64,000 bases of DNA from Halalkalibacter sp. APA_J-10(15) (GTDB taxonomy: Bacteria; Bacillota; Bacilli; Bacillales; Bacillaceae_D): NCBI RefSeq assembly GCF_023017105.1, contig NZ_JALKEV010000006.1, positions 1 through 64,000 of the forward strand, given 5' to 3'. Shown here piece by piece: positions 17,136-24,942 of the stretch (its first letter is position 1; every line of letters begins with the position of its first letter). The notes beneath the pieces are model-generated. The model was not told the DNA's origin, ran no database searches, and worked only from the letters and a program-made list of their open reading frames with translations. A program made the position numbers and the translations under genes.

Positions 17136-17573
17136 TCACTTATATCGAACCGCTTTGAACGTCACCTGTTGCGGATCGGTTATTCCATCTACTAGTGATA
17201 CATAAACAGTGTCGTAGAAAAACTCTTCAGATGTTCCAGGTGCAACCTCCCATGCTCCAAACATTCCGTTTTGTTGATCTGACACCATTAATGGTTCTGT
17301 ATTGGTCGAAGGAGCTTGGATTTTAATGGCCGCTGCACCTGAAGGAGCGATCATTTTAGGATAGTCTCCCTCGTCTCCCGGATCCACTTGACCTGTTAAG
17401 ATCTCTGGAATACCTTCGATCTTCAAGCTATTAACAGCGTCAACAATTGCTTGGGTATCGCCCCCACCTCCACCACCATTACCGCCACCTAATAGATCAA
17501 CGATATTATGAATACTGCCATCCTCTGCGATTACTCGTCCGCTTTTTGGAGCGTACTTTTCAATATCTGCCAT
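17136..17573 (-). CDS. structural protein of unknown role
   Basis: A 145-aa protein (MADIEKYAPKSGRVIAEDGSIHNIVDLL) with a glycine linker (GGGNGGGGGGD, about residues 32-42) and a C-terminal beta-rich half. It lies between the terminase and portal genes. By position and composition it may be a head fibre or decoration protein, but I do not recognise a family. GGAG lies upstream of the ATG. Confidence 0.7.
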   Translation of the reverse strand: MADIEKYAPKSGRVIAEDGSIHNIVDLLGGGNGGGGGGDTQAIVDAVNSLKIEGIPEILTGQVDPGDEGDYPKMIAPSGAAAIKIQAPSTNTEPLMVSDQQNGMFGAWEVAPGTSEEFFYDTVYVSLVDGITDPQQVTFKAVRYK

Positions 17574-17586
17574 GTTTATCAACTCC

Positions 17587-19314
17587 TTAAATCATATTTT
17601 CATAATCTGCTTGTTTATCATTGAACACGACATAAGCATCAAGCATACAAGCTAAACCATCTATACGCCTTCTTTGATTAGTACCCTTAACAGGCTGAAT
17701 CGTGTCATTCTTTTCATCTACATGGATTGAGGTATTTGTTAAACACCATTTAGTAATGGGATTATTACCATAATTTATTCGTTTTGATTTCAAATCCGCT
17801 TTTAATAACTTCATAGGACTTGATAAAGTTTGTTTTCCTTGTGCGATAGGTATCATAGATTCCTTACCGAAATGATTTTGCATTTCCTCTACCCAATATC
17901 TAGCTGACCATCTGTCATATCCAGTCCAAGGAATGTATACATCATATTCAGTCATCATTTCCACAAACCATTCTGTTACATATTTATGATGAACGGTGTT
18001 TCCCGGTGTTGTTCGCAGTAACCCTTTTTCATTCCATAGGTTGTAAGGTATTTTGTCCTCATTTGTACGCTCTTCTAATAGATCTTCTGGTAACCAATAC
18101 ATATGATTGACGTAGATCGTATCATCATTTGGTATTTTAAACATTACACATGCAGCAGTTAAATCCACTGATTGCGATAAATCAGCTCCACCAATTGCAT
18201 ATCGTGGTTTTAATTCTTTTAAATCGAATGTGTCGATATTGTTAGCTTCCTCAAAACTTAACCATGCTTCCGTAGATGTTTCTCTGACATTAAAATCCTT
18301 TGTCAATAGGTTTTTTACAAGCATTGAATTAGCTCTTGCCTTATTGACCTTCGTTTCTAATTGATCAACTTTTTTGATAGTACCTAATCCAGGATTAGAC
18401 TTTTTCCACATTGAAGGGTCTTTCCATTCGTTCCTCTTGTCTAATTCATAAATAATGGGGAGAAACCTATCGTCCTTGTATCCGTCTGGGTCATCAAATC
18501 CATTTATAAGCATTTCGGCTTCTTCATACTTCAAATCATAAACGGCCTCTCGTACTGTGCCTGCTGTGGTGATCATGAGGATGAGAGGTTGTTCACGTGC
18601 CGATGTGCCGTCCACAATGACGTCATAAAGGTTTTTATCCTTCCATGCGTGAATTTCATCTAAGGAAGCTCCGTGAACATTCAATCCATCTAATGTATCA
18701 CTATCGCTACCGACTGGTTGGAAGGTGCTATCGTTAAAGTCAGCATTCAGTTCTTTCACAAGAGTTTTTATTCGTTTAGAAAGTACAGGCGATTTCTTGA
18801 CCATTCTTTTTGATTCAGACCAAACGATTTTAGCCTGTTTCTCTTTCGTGGCTACTGCATAAACCTCAGCTCCTCCTTCACCATCAGCAATTTGTAAATA
18901 TAAACAAATACCAGATGACAATGTAGACTTCCCGTTTTTTCTTGCTACGACTAAGAAGACCTCACGATATTTTCGTGTGCCATCAATTTTGTGGATGAAA
19001 CCGAATGTAGCAGCAATAAAAGCTTTTTGCCATAATTCAAGATCTATTGGCTTTCCGGCCCATTTTCCCTTTGAATGCTTACAATAATTTTCGATGAATT
19101 CTAGAGCATGATTGGCTCGTTTCGAGTTGTATTCATATACCGAATTCTGATCGTGAATATCATCTACTAGTTTTTTATAGATTCGCCTTACTTTATCCCC
19201 TGAAATAACCTCTCCTGATTCGACCTTATTCCAATATTCTAAAATCGGATTATAAGATAATGGATAATGCACCCTCTTACTTTTGCTTGAAACCGCCGTT
19301 CTTTTTTTACTCAT
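17587..19314 (-). CDS. terminase large subunit
   Basis: A 575-aa packaging ATPase-nuclease of the Terminase_1/YmfN type. The ATPase loop is ARKNGKST (about 125), and the Walker B Asp-Glu is in LDEIHAW (about 214-220). Nuclease acidic residues are in GGADLS (about 383) and in RRRIDGLACMLDAY near the C-terminus. It cuts concatemers at the end site and pumps DNA into the head. It overlaps the small subunit by 4 bp (ATGA). Confidence 0.95.
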   Translation of the reverse strand: MSKKRTAVSSKSKRVHYPLSYNPILEYWNKVESGEVISGDKVRRIYKKLVDDIHDQNSVYEYNSKRANHALEFIENYCKHSKGKWAGKPIDLELWQKAFIAATFGFIHKIDGTRKYREVFLVVARKNGKSTLSSGICLYLQIADGEGGAEVYAVATKEKQAKIVWSESKRMVKKSPVLSKRIKTLVKELNADFNDSTFQPVGSDSDTLDGLNVHGASLDEIHAWKDKNLYDVIVDGTSAREQPLILMITTAGTVREAVYDLKYEEAEMLINGFDDPDGYKDDRFLPIIYELDKRNEWKDPSMWKKSNPGLGTIKKVDQLETKVNKARANSMLVKNLLTKDFNVRETSTEAWLSFEEANNIDTFDLKELKPRYAIGGADLSQSVDLTAACVMFKIPNDDTIYVNHMYWLPEDLLEERTNEDKIPYNLWNEKGLLRTTPGNTVHHKYVTEWFVEMMTEYDVYIPWTGYDRWSARYWVEEMQNHFGKESMIPIAQGKQTLSSPMKLLKADLKSKRINYGNNPITKWCLTNTSIHVDEKNDTIQPVKGTNQRRRIDGLACMLDAYVVFNDKQADYENMI

Positions 19315-19679
19315 CGATCATTCACGAATTCTTCAAATCCATCTTCCTCTTCTCCGGTAGATGGAGGTTCTTTAGGTAAAAGAGAAAAAAGTTTTTCGCA
19401 TGCAGAAGTATACCGATTGATCATAGTGTTGTATGACTTCTGAGCAGGGTGTTCCACTATCATTTCTTGCTTTCCGTTTTTAAATTTGTACACGGCACCT
19501 TGATTTTTAATCTGTTCTTCAAGCAATTCGAGGGTAATTGTCATAAAAGCAACTCGCTCTATTAATCTTTGAGTAACTTTCTTTTTTTCCGCCGATAAGT
19601 CAGCAAAAATTTTATTCAAACGCTCAATTTCTATAGCAATTTTTTTATCTTGATTCGCTTTTGACATTTGTCTACTCAT
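19311..19679 (-). CDS. terminase small subunit, P27 family
   Basis: A 122-aa P27-family small terminase (LEEQIKNQGAVYKFKNGKQEMIVEHPAQKSYNTMINRYTSACEKLFSLLP). It recognises the packaging start site on phage DNA. An N-terminal coiled helix region is followed by an acidic tail. It lies directly next to the candidate cos segment and the HNH gene. Confidence 0.9.
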   Translation of the reverse strand: MSRQMSKANQDKKIAIEIERLNKIFADLSAEKKKVTQRLIERVAFMTITLELLEEQIKNQGAVYKFKNGKQEMIVEHPAQKSYNTMINRYTSACEKLFSLLPKEPPSTGEEEDGFEEFVNDR

Positions 19680-19780
19680 CGGCTAACCCCCCCTCATATG
19701 AAAAATGACCTGTATATTTTTTGAACCTCCCCCTCTCGGTCCCCAAGACGGACGCGCCAAAATAAAAATAGGGGGGCGTT
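19680..19780. other. candidate cos packaging site
   Basis: A short non-coding stretch between the HNH and small-terminase genes. It has G/C-rich blocks (AGGGGGGCG, GGTCCCCAAGACGGACGCGCC, CCTCCCCCTC) that stand out against the AT-rich surroundings. HNH-type cos phages carry cos here. No nick position can be assigned from sequence. Confidence 0.5.
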
Positions 19781-20075
19781 TCATTTCTTCACCAGATTCC
19801 CATCCACATCAAACATCAATCCGCGGACAACTGGACTATATTTCTCATGATGTTCTTTGTTATGACAGTCCTGACATAACAGTTCTAAATTTTTATGATT
19901 CAACGTAATGTCAGGATCATTGATGTTATACGGTGTTATATATTGTTTATGATGTACTATTGCTCCTGGGATTTTGACATCTCTCACAAAGACCGTGCTT
20001 TGACGAGAAGTAAGATGCCCTACACTTCTTCCAAGCAGCACTCTTATAAAACTTCTTTGCATAATCCTTCGCCAT
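19781..20075 (-). pseudogene. packaging HNH endonuclease, frameshifted
   Basis: The frame from ATG 20075 encodes the typical N-terminus MAKDYAKKFYKSAAW then LCERCQNP. It then runs to a stop. The next frame carries the rest, GAIVHHKQYITPYNINDP, NLELLCQDCHNKEHH. Removing one base of the GGG run (19968-19970) restores CERCQNPGAIVHHK and a ~97-aa protein. This HNH class works with terminase in cos cleavage. Loss would impair packaging unless the change is a sequencing error. The open frame that begins upstream at 20122 uses a false N-terminus. Confidence 0.82.
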
Positions 20076-20102
20076 TCGATCACCTCATTTAACAAATAGT
20101 TT

Positions 20103-20507
20103 TTAATCAAACGCATGCCCATCCACTCTTCGTTCGATTCGATTTACAACCGGATACTCTTTATCATCTTCAAGATACTCAATGGCATATGTTAACCCAC
20201 CATCAGAATGATCTCCTGTCTTTGTCTCCCAATCAAAGAATAAGTTCGCCTTCTTCGTGATCTCTTTACCTTTGTAAATGACTTTTGGTACAGCTGTTTC
20301 ATTTTCTAATTCGATGACTAGTAATGGTGTCTGATGCCCTAGCCTTTCTCCATCACCGTGAAAAGAAATAGTTTCTACTTTGCCTGTAAAAACGAAATGG
20401 CCGTTGCAAGCAGGACACCTCATTCCATCTTTGCACTTTTCCTCTGGTACGACGAGTTTAGCTCCGCAACTATTGCATATGTGTTCTAAGCTTTTAATGA
20501 CTTCCAC
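20103..20507 (-). CDS. zinc-ribbon phage protein
   Basis: A 134-aa protein with a four-Cys zinc ribbon near the N-terminus (HICNSCGAKL ... RCPACNGHF), followed by a beta-rich domain of unknown type. The start is GTG, 10 nt after AAAGGAG; upstream codons overlap the previous gene's terminator. It lies at the start of the packaging module. Its function is unknown, perhaps nucleic-acid binding. Confidence 0.65.
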   Translation of the reverse strand: MEVIKSLEHICNSCGAKLVVPEEKCKDGMRCPACNGHFVFTGKVETISFHGDGERLGHQTPLLVIELENETAVPKVIYKGKEITKKANLFFDWETKTGDHSDGGLTYAIEYLEDDKEYPVVNRIERRVDGHAFD

Positions 20508-20526
20508 AAGCTTCACTCTCCTTTTA

Positions 20527-20550
20527 TAAAATAAAAAAGCCACCAGAAAG
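20527..20550 (-). terminator. terminator after the four-TM gene
   Basis: On the minus strand GGTCACC and GGTGGC pair around TTTCT and are followed by TTTTTTATTTT. It separates the accessory cassette from the packaging genes. Confidence 0.65.
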
Positions 20551-20556
20551 GTGACC

Positions 20557-21267
20557 TCATTTAGTGTTATTGATTGTTTTATCAAATATTTTATTTAACA
20601 TGTGTGCTTGAAAATAGATTAAGTTGTTAGAATAATACCTAAAACCTGCAAATACAGCTACTATCAAATAGCAATTTAATAATAATAGCGTCCACGAAGC
20701 ATAGCCTAGATTTGATATCTCTTTAACTTTTAAAACAAAAATTAAATTTATTAATAATGCTATTATTAGTGATGAAAGCAGAGCTCCCAGACTATGAATT
20801 GTATTTAAATAATGTCTATATCTTTCTGCTATGTAATTTCTTTTATCGGCATCTAATTTAATTAGCTCTTCATGCCAGGTAGCCTCAAAGTGATAATAAC
20901 CACTGTGATTGTAGGGCTTAAATCCATCTTGAACTTTATGACGATACTCCTCTTTAATTAAATTAATAGAGTCTTCCGTGGCATTTTTCCTTAATAACCT
21001 AATTTTCATAAAATAAAATAATGTAATTACAACATCAAATCTAAATATCCAATTCACAGAAAAATAAAATTGATGACACAAATATCCTATTGGTACTCCT
21101 ATAAATCCAGCTGATAGCAAAAGTCCCGCTAAACTAATTATATCGATATTCTCACTGCTTTTTAATACTTGATCCAAATTATTAAATGTATACATAGTAG
21201 CAACTATAATAAGTAAAGTCCAACCTGGGATTCCCCATCTTATTAAATACTTTGTATCAAAATTCAT
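20557..21267 (-). CDS. four-TM membrane protein, accessory
   Basis: A 236-aa protein with four likely transmembrane helices: two near the N-terminus (about 14-32 and 50-72) and two near the C-terminus (about 170-192 and 203-225). A ~90-residue soluble loop between the pairs holds HFEATWHEELIKLD. I do not recognise the family. The start is the ATG of MNFDTKYL after AAGGAGAGG. That ribosome site is buried in a hairpin (21273-21307) and a terminator lies upstream, so expression appears tightly limited. This is typical of a toxic or defence protein. AT content is higher than in the flanking structural genes. Confidence 0.7.
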   Translation of the reverse strand: MNFDTKYLIRWGIPGWTLLIIVATMYTFNNLDQVLKSSENIDIISLAGLLLSAGFIGVPIGYLCHQFYFSVNWIFRFDVVITLFYFMKIRLLRKNATEDSINLIKEEYRHKVQDGFKPYNHSGYYHFEATWHEELIKLDADKRNYIAERYRHYLNTIHSLGALLSSLIIALLINLIFVLKVKEISNLGYASWTLLLLNCYLIVAVFAGFRYYSNNLIYFQAHMLNKIFDKTINNTK

Positions 21268-21272
21268 TTTCA

Positions 21273-21307
21273 CCTCTCCTTGTCGACTAATTCGACAAAA
21301 GGAGAGG
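21273..21307 (-). promoter_or_regulatory. ribosome-site-hiding hairpin
   Basis: In the minus-strand RNA, CCUCUCCUUUUGUCGA can pair with UCGACAAGGAGAGG across a 5-base loop, with only two bulged U. The second arm contains the whole Shine-Dalgarno sequence of the four-TM gene, 7 nt before its ATG. Confidence 0.75.
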
Positions 21308-21316
21308 TTTTCCTTC

Positions 21317-21361
21317 AAGAAAAAAGAAGCACCGATCCCTAAAAAGGTCACTGCTTCTTAT
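21317..21361 (-). terminator. terminator ahead of the four-TM gene
   Basis: AAGAAGCA and TGCTTCTT close a hairpin that ends in TTTTTTC on the minus strand. It would stop transcripts coming from the deoxyribosyltransferase-like gene before they reach the four-TM gene. Confidence 0.7.
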
Positions 21362-21412
21362 CCGTATTTATTTCACACTATCACTATAACACAGAAAGAG
21401 TCTACGGTTTGT

Positions 21413-21631
21413 CTATGATTTTTCCACGGATACTTGAATTGAATGGCATCTATTACACAAACTAATTAAATTAATGCTGTTGAGTTTAACTCAGGGTACT
21501 CATCAAACGGATAAATATGATGGCCCATAACTGCTGCCACACTCTCTACACTCATAATTGTCACGCCTTAGCATGCGATCACGTTTCTTGATCCACGGCT
21601 TAGATTTGTAGAAAGGATGAGTAGTTCGCAT
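21413..21631 (-). pseudogene. second HNH endonuclease remnant
   Basis: Pieces of an HNH nuclease occur in three frames in order: HPFYKSKPWIKKRDRM and YECRECG (frame from ATG 21631), then HHIYPFDEYPEL, then NLISLCNRCHS. At least two frameshifts and stops break it. It is a different HNH type from the packaging one. Decay of this gene suggests the neighbouring accessory genes arrived by replacement or insertion. Confidence 0.75.
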
Positions 21632-21647
21632 ATGCTTCACACTTCTC

Positions 21648-22526
21648 TTATTTATATTGAATGTTCACTACACGCATATCATCGTTTAAAACAGTAAACT
21701 CTTCTTTATCTTCTAATTCTTTCATTAAAATTATTAACGTGTTGCTATCATAAGAGTCAATTATTACTTTGAATTTATTTGATTCAACATCTTTTATAAT
21801 AAATTTAATATCGTAATCCATAGAATACGTATTAAAGATTCTTTTTAGTGACCTTTTACAGTCAGTATGTGTCCCTTTTTTATATTCGCATAATAATTCT
21901 CCTCTATAAATTTTATTTCCCTTGTGAAGAGAGTTATAACTGTGATTACGTTCGTTAATTCTGTCGTTTTTTATATTTACATTTATTTTTTCTTCTAATT
22001 CTTCAATTTTTCGTAGAACTTGATACTGCTTAGGATCATTAGCCTTCACTTCTTTTAAAATCATATCGTCTTGAATAGCTCTATATATGGGATTATCAAC
22101 AACTTGATCTTTCATCGCGGCTTTAACAATCTCTCCAAAATTCTTTTGAACTTCCACTACTCCTGCCATGTCGTTCTTATACATAATTGTTCTCTCTTCA
22201 ATTAAATCAAACGGTAATTTAGTATCGTGTTCGCATAATTGAACTAAAGGTTTCCTAGTTGCGTGTCTAATAGCGACCTCATACATTACATTTGGATTTA
22301 AACCTGTTAAGTTCGCCACAACCAATTCAGAATTTACAATAGCTGAAATAACTTGTTTTGTAATTGAACCAGTGGTAGTCATTCGATGTGCTACTTCAAC
22401 TTCAAATCCAATTTCTTCTAATATTGGTGCGATCACTGAATCTATTAGACCATCGGCTGCACGCCTGATAGATGAATCATCAGGACCAATAGGTGTAATA
22501 ATAAATGCTTCCTTTTTCTCTTCCAT
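21648..22526 (-). CDS. nucleoside 2-deoxyribosyltransferase-like protein
   Basis: A 292-aa two-domain protein. The N-terminal ~140 residues (AFIITPIGPDDSSIRRAADGLIDSVI, NSELVVANLTGLNPNVMYEVAIRHA, PFDLIEERTI) fit the nucleoside-deoxyribosyltransferase/TIR-like fold, with the Glu in NVMYEVAIRHA as likely catalytic residue. Relatives act as effectors in some anti-phage systems, including certain retrons. The C-terminal ~110 residues are an unrecognised alpha-beta domain after a coiled stretch. It has its own promoter region and GGGGGAT upstream. No retron RT or ncRNA was seen beside it. Confidence 0.75.
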   Translation of the reverse strand: MEEKKEAFIITPIGPDDSSIRRAADGLIDSVIAPILEEIGFEVEVAHRMTTTGSITKQVISAIVNSELVVANLTGLNPNVMYEVAIRHATRKPLVQLCEHDTKLPFDLIEERTIMYKNDMAGVVEVQKNFGEIVKAAMKDQVVDNPIYRAIQDDMILKEVKANDPKQYQVLRKIEELEEKINVNIKNDRINERNHSYNSLHKGNKIYRGELLCEYKKGTHTDCKRSLKRIFNTYSMDYDIKFIIKDVESNKFKVIIDSYDSNTLIILMKELEDKEEFTVLNDDMRVVNIQYK

Positions 22527-22740
22527 TATTCATCCCCCTATTTTTCTACTATTTTCTCATAAAAGGGGAATATTTCCTAGAATATATTATTTGAATGTCA
22601 TATATCTTAGAGGGAGTTATATTCACCTTTAACTCAAAACCATTGTCATAACTAAGCTAGGCTTTATTAACAAAACGAATGTCACAATAAATAATTTATG
22701 TGATATATAGGGCATAAAAAAAGCATTCACATGACATCAA

Positions 22741-23286
22741 TTATTTGATTTTGAACTTTCTCATTGCGTTATCCATTGCGTCTTGATCCACTCCAATATA
22801 ACGTAATGTTTCAGCCTGACTTGTATGATTCAATAATTTCTGTAGCAAAGCAATATCCTTTGTCTGATTGTAAAAATGATAACCAAATGTCTTTCGTAGT
22901 GTGTGACATCCGATTTCGTCCAACCCGTTTGCTTCAGCTGCTTCTCGCAAAATTCTATAAGCGGTTTCTCTTACTATTGGTTTATTGCTGCCTTTTCTTG
23001 ATTGGAATAAATATTCATCATTGTTCATTCCAGAACAATATTTTTTTAACTCCCTATATAAATCAGGAGTGATGCGTTGACGCTTTTGCTTTTTTGTCTT
23101 GAATTCCCTTAGTGTTAAATAATGTCCAGTGACATCCTTAACTTTAAGATTCAGAATATCTTTAATTCTTAATCCTGTATTAATACCTAAGAAAAAAAGC
23201 ATATAGTTACGTTCACTGATCTTTTGTAAAAACTCTGCTATATCATGAACTTTTTTGGGATCTCTAATAGGTTGGACGACATTCAC
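22741..23286 (-). CDS. short tyrosine recombinase
   Basis: A 181-aa protein holding only the catalytic domain of the tyrosine recombinase family. The Arg is in TGLRIKDIL (about 40), His-x-x-Arg in HTLRKTFGYHFY (about 128-131), His in LLNHTSQAETLRY, and the nucleophile Tyr in RYIGVD (about 163). The N-terminal core-binding domain is missing. Such short recombinases lie beside ArpU in many Bacillus phages. Integration itself is better explained by the serine recombinase at 37409. Confidence 0.85.
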   Translation of the reverse strand: MNVVQPIRDPKKVHDIAEFLQKISERNYMLFFLGINTGLRIKDILNLKVKDVTGHYLTLREFKTKKQKRQRITPDLYRELKKYCSGMNNDEYLFQSRKGSNKPIVRETAYRILREAAEANGLDEIGCHTLRKTFGYHFYNQTKDIALLQKLLNHTSQAETLRYIGVDQDAMDNAMRKFKIK

Positions 23287-23342
23287 ATACCTTCACACTC
23301 CTTTCAAAAATCATTTCTTATATATAGGTGGCAAACGGGCGA

Positions 23343-23377
23343 CAAAAAATAAAAACTCCACTAATTTGCTAGTGGAG
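23343..23377 (-). terminator. terminator overlapping the arpU stop
   Basis: CTCCACTA and TAGTGGAG form a stem (23356-23363 with 23370-23377) that includes the last codons and the stop of the ArpU gene. It is followed by T-rich sequence on the minus strand. Confidence 0.8.
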
Positions 23378-23843
23378 CATTGAAAAATGATGTTGTTTTT
23401 TTAATTTTTATTTTCTGATCACAACGTTTCATGATGTTATTCACAGTCCCCTTACATACTCCTAATACTTTAGCAGCCTCAGACCTTGAATAAGCTTCTC
23501 CTCTTACTAACAAGTAAACTTCTTTTTCACGATTCGTTAATTTACTAAGTGCCTCTTCAATCATTTCCTTTTGATGTTCTGAGATTCCAGTATTAGAACT
23601 TGTTTGATTAGCTACAAACGATTGCATAACTAATGGATCCATAGGTTGTTCTGTTTGATAAGCTGCTCTACGTTCTATCCCCCGACGATGACCAGGGTGA
23701 TGTCCCACTCGCATCCATTCGATGGTGAACCTTAAGTCACTAGCCATATGATTTAATAAATCACGATCATTGTCATTTGCTTTTCTCTTAGCATCTTCCA
23801 CCATTTTTAGTGATTTACGATATTCTTCTCTTAATTTGTCCAT
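23361..23843 (-). CDS. ArpU family late regulator
   Basis: A 160-aa ArpU-like phage transcriptional regulator. A helical N-terminal region (RDLLNHMASDLRFTIEWMRVGHHPGHRRGIERR) is followed by a sigma-like helix-turn-helix (LTNREKEVYLLVRGEAYSRSEAAKVLGVCKGTVNNIMKRCDQKI). ArpU proteins activate late gene expression, and this gene lies at the border of the early and late regions. A very strong two-way terminator lies just upstream of its ribosome site. Confidence 0.88.
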   Translation of the reverse strand: MDKLREEYRKSLKMVEDAKRKANDNDRDLLNHMASDLRFTIEWMRVGHHPGHRRGIERRAAYQTEQPMDPLVMQSFVANQTSSNTGISEHQKEMIEEALSKLTNREKEVYLLVRGEAYSRSEAAKVLGVCKGTVNNIMKRCDQKIKIKKTTSFFNAPLAN

Positions 23844-23870
23844 AGTTATTCCCCCTTTTTAAAATAAAAA

Positions 23871-23925
23871 GAGGGCACAAACAGGTAACGATATTCTCGT
23901 TAACTATTTGTGCCCTCCGTTTTTC
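23871..23925. terminator. strong two-way terminator before arpU
   Basis: GAGGGCACAAA pairs with TTTGTGCCCTC, with a second inner stem TAACGA/TCGTTA. T-rich runs follow on both strands (TTTTTATTTT on minus, GTTTTTC on plus). It lies 28 bp before the arpU start codon. Confidence 0.85.
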
Positions 23926-23963
23926 GGCCAGGCTATTAAATTATTTGGGACGTTCCACGACGA

Positions 23964-23986
23964 TCTATGTTGAACATAGACCTTTT
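23964..23986. repeat. palindrome next to the arpU terminator
   Basis: TCTATGTT-g-AACATAGA is a perfect 8-bp inverted repeat followed by CCTTTTT on the plus strand. It could be an operator for a dimeric regulator or a plus-strand terminator. It lies in the 23844-24202 gap, which otherwise holds the arpU terminator and one doubtful small frame. Confidence 0.45.
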
Positions 23987-24004
23987 TAATTTGGAACTAC
24001 GCGA

Positions 24005-24130
24005 CTATTCTTTGCTTAACTCTTTAACTTCAACAAGAGTTAATGTTCCATCTTCTTCTTTTCTCATGGTTGTTTGAATAGCTTTATCACCATTTTTACC
24101 CCAATCAATTCCGATAATGTTATCTTTCAA
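24005..24130 (-). CDS. doubtful small protein
   Basis: A 41-codon frame (KDNIIGIDWGKNGDKAIQTTMRKEEDGTLTLVEVKELSKE) looks protein-like and in phase with neighbours. Its only in-frame start is a TTG without a ribosome site. GAAGGAG about 55 bp upstream leads into a different frame. It may be a decayed small phage gene. Confidence 0.35.
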   Translation of the reverse strand: MKDNIIGIDWGKNGDKAIQTTMRKEEDGTLTLVEVKELSKE

Positions 24131-24202
24131 AGTAAAACATTGTTCGGAAGGATCATAACATCTCTTATTTTCACTCCTTCACAGTTTGGTAGAACTACGA
24201 CA

Positions 24203-24478
24203 CTACTTTCTTTCTAAGTTCTCCGCTTCTATCGAATTCTTATGGATTACTTTTTCGATTTCAAAATGGTTGAAATAAAAATAATCATCATAGTCATAAG
24301 ATTTATCGTGCTTGAAGAAACGTTTTAATCCATCAGGATATTTAACAGAAACATAGTCCCAAGCATTCATGCTGCTATGATTGATAATTCTATGACCAAT
24401 AATCATATAATTCCTTGGAATGTCGTCAGGATCTTCGACAATGACTACTGATCCTACTTGCAATAGAATCTCTTCCAA
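24203..24478 (-). CDS. DUF4176-like protein
   Basis: A 91-aa protein resembling the DUF4176 family: LLQVGSVVIVEDPDDIPRNYMIIGHRI, then AWDYVSVKYPDGL and FYFNHFEIEKVIH. The family is found in Firmicutes, often in mobile or secretion-linked loci, and its role is unknown. Here it belongs to the run of small early genes between dUTPase and ArpU. Confidence 0.65.
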   Translation of the reverse strand: MEEILLQVGSVVIVEDPDDIPRNYMIIGHRIINHSSMNAWDYVSVKYPDGLKRFFKHDKSYDYDDYFYFNHFEIEKVIHKNSIEAENLERK

Positions 24479-24538
24479 ATTTATTCCACCCTTTCTTGTT
24501 ACTCAATTTTCTTCTGAACTACATGGCCGTAATGTGCA

Positions 24539-24928
24539 TTAACTTTCTAAATAACCTAAGTCTTTGGCTAAACTTATAATTGCTTGCATATCCTCTTTTG
24601 GATAACCCCAATGAGGGCAATAAAGACCACCATATCCATTGTTGTGATTTGTGTATTCTCCCTTAACAATAAACTCTCTAAAATCGTTGATTAATCCCCA
24701 CATAGTCCCCCCTTGAGAAAAACCTCTACGTGCGTTTTGTACAGTGTTGTAAGCATAAACACGTTCGCCTGTGTAGTCATCGATAAAATAAACTTTTCCT
24801 TTCTCGATAACCATTTCAGCGTATCTGTTCTTACGTTCGTCATAGAAGAATTCTCGACCTCTTGAAGCGATTTCTCTTATGATTTTATTTACTACTTCAA
24901 GTCTTTCTTCTTTGGTTTTAGGTATCAT
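24539..24928 (-). CDS. hypothetical phage protein
   Basis: A 129-aa protein (MIPKTKEERLEVVNKIIREIASRGREFFYDERKNRYAEMVIEKGKVYF...). It begins with a helix and continues into a beta-rich region with YDERKNRYAE and FIDDYTGERVYAY. I do not recognise a characterised family. GAAAGGAG precedes the ATG. Confidence 0.7.
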   Translation of the reverse strand: MIPKTKEERLEVVNKIIREIASRGREFFYDERKNRYAEMVIEKGKVYFIDDYTGERVYAYNTVQNARRGFSQGGTMWGLINDFREFIVKGEYTNHNNGYGGLYCPHWGYPKEDMQAIISLAKDLGYLES

Positions 24929-24942
24929 TTCTTTCTCCTTTC

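Noticed and set aside
21648-22526. Retron with a deoxyribosyltransferase effector
   Set aside because: No reverse transcriptase gene or msr-msd-like RNA was found nearby.
22741-23286. Tyrosine recombinase as the prophage integrase
   Set aside because: It has no core-binding domain and lies mid-prophage beside ArpU; the serine recombinase lies next to att and the att symmetry fits a serine enzyme.
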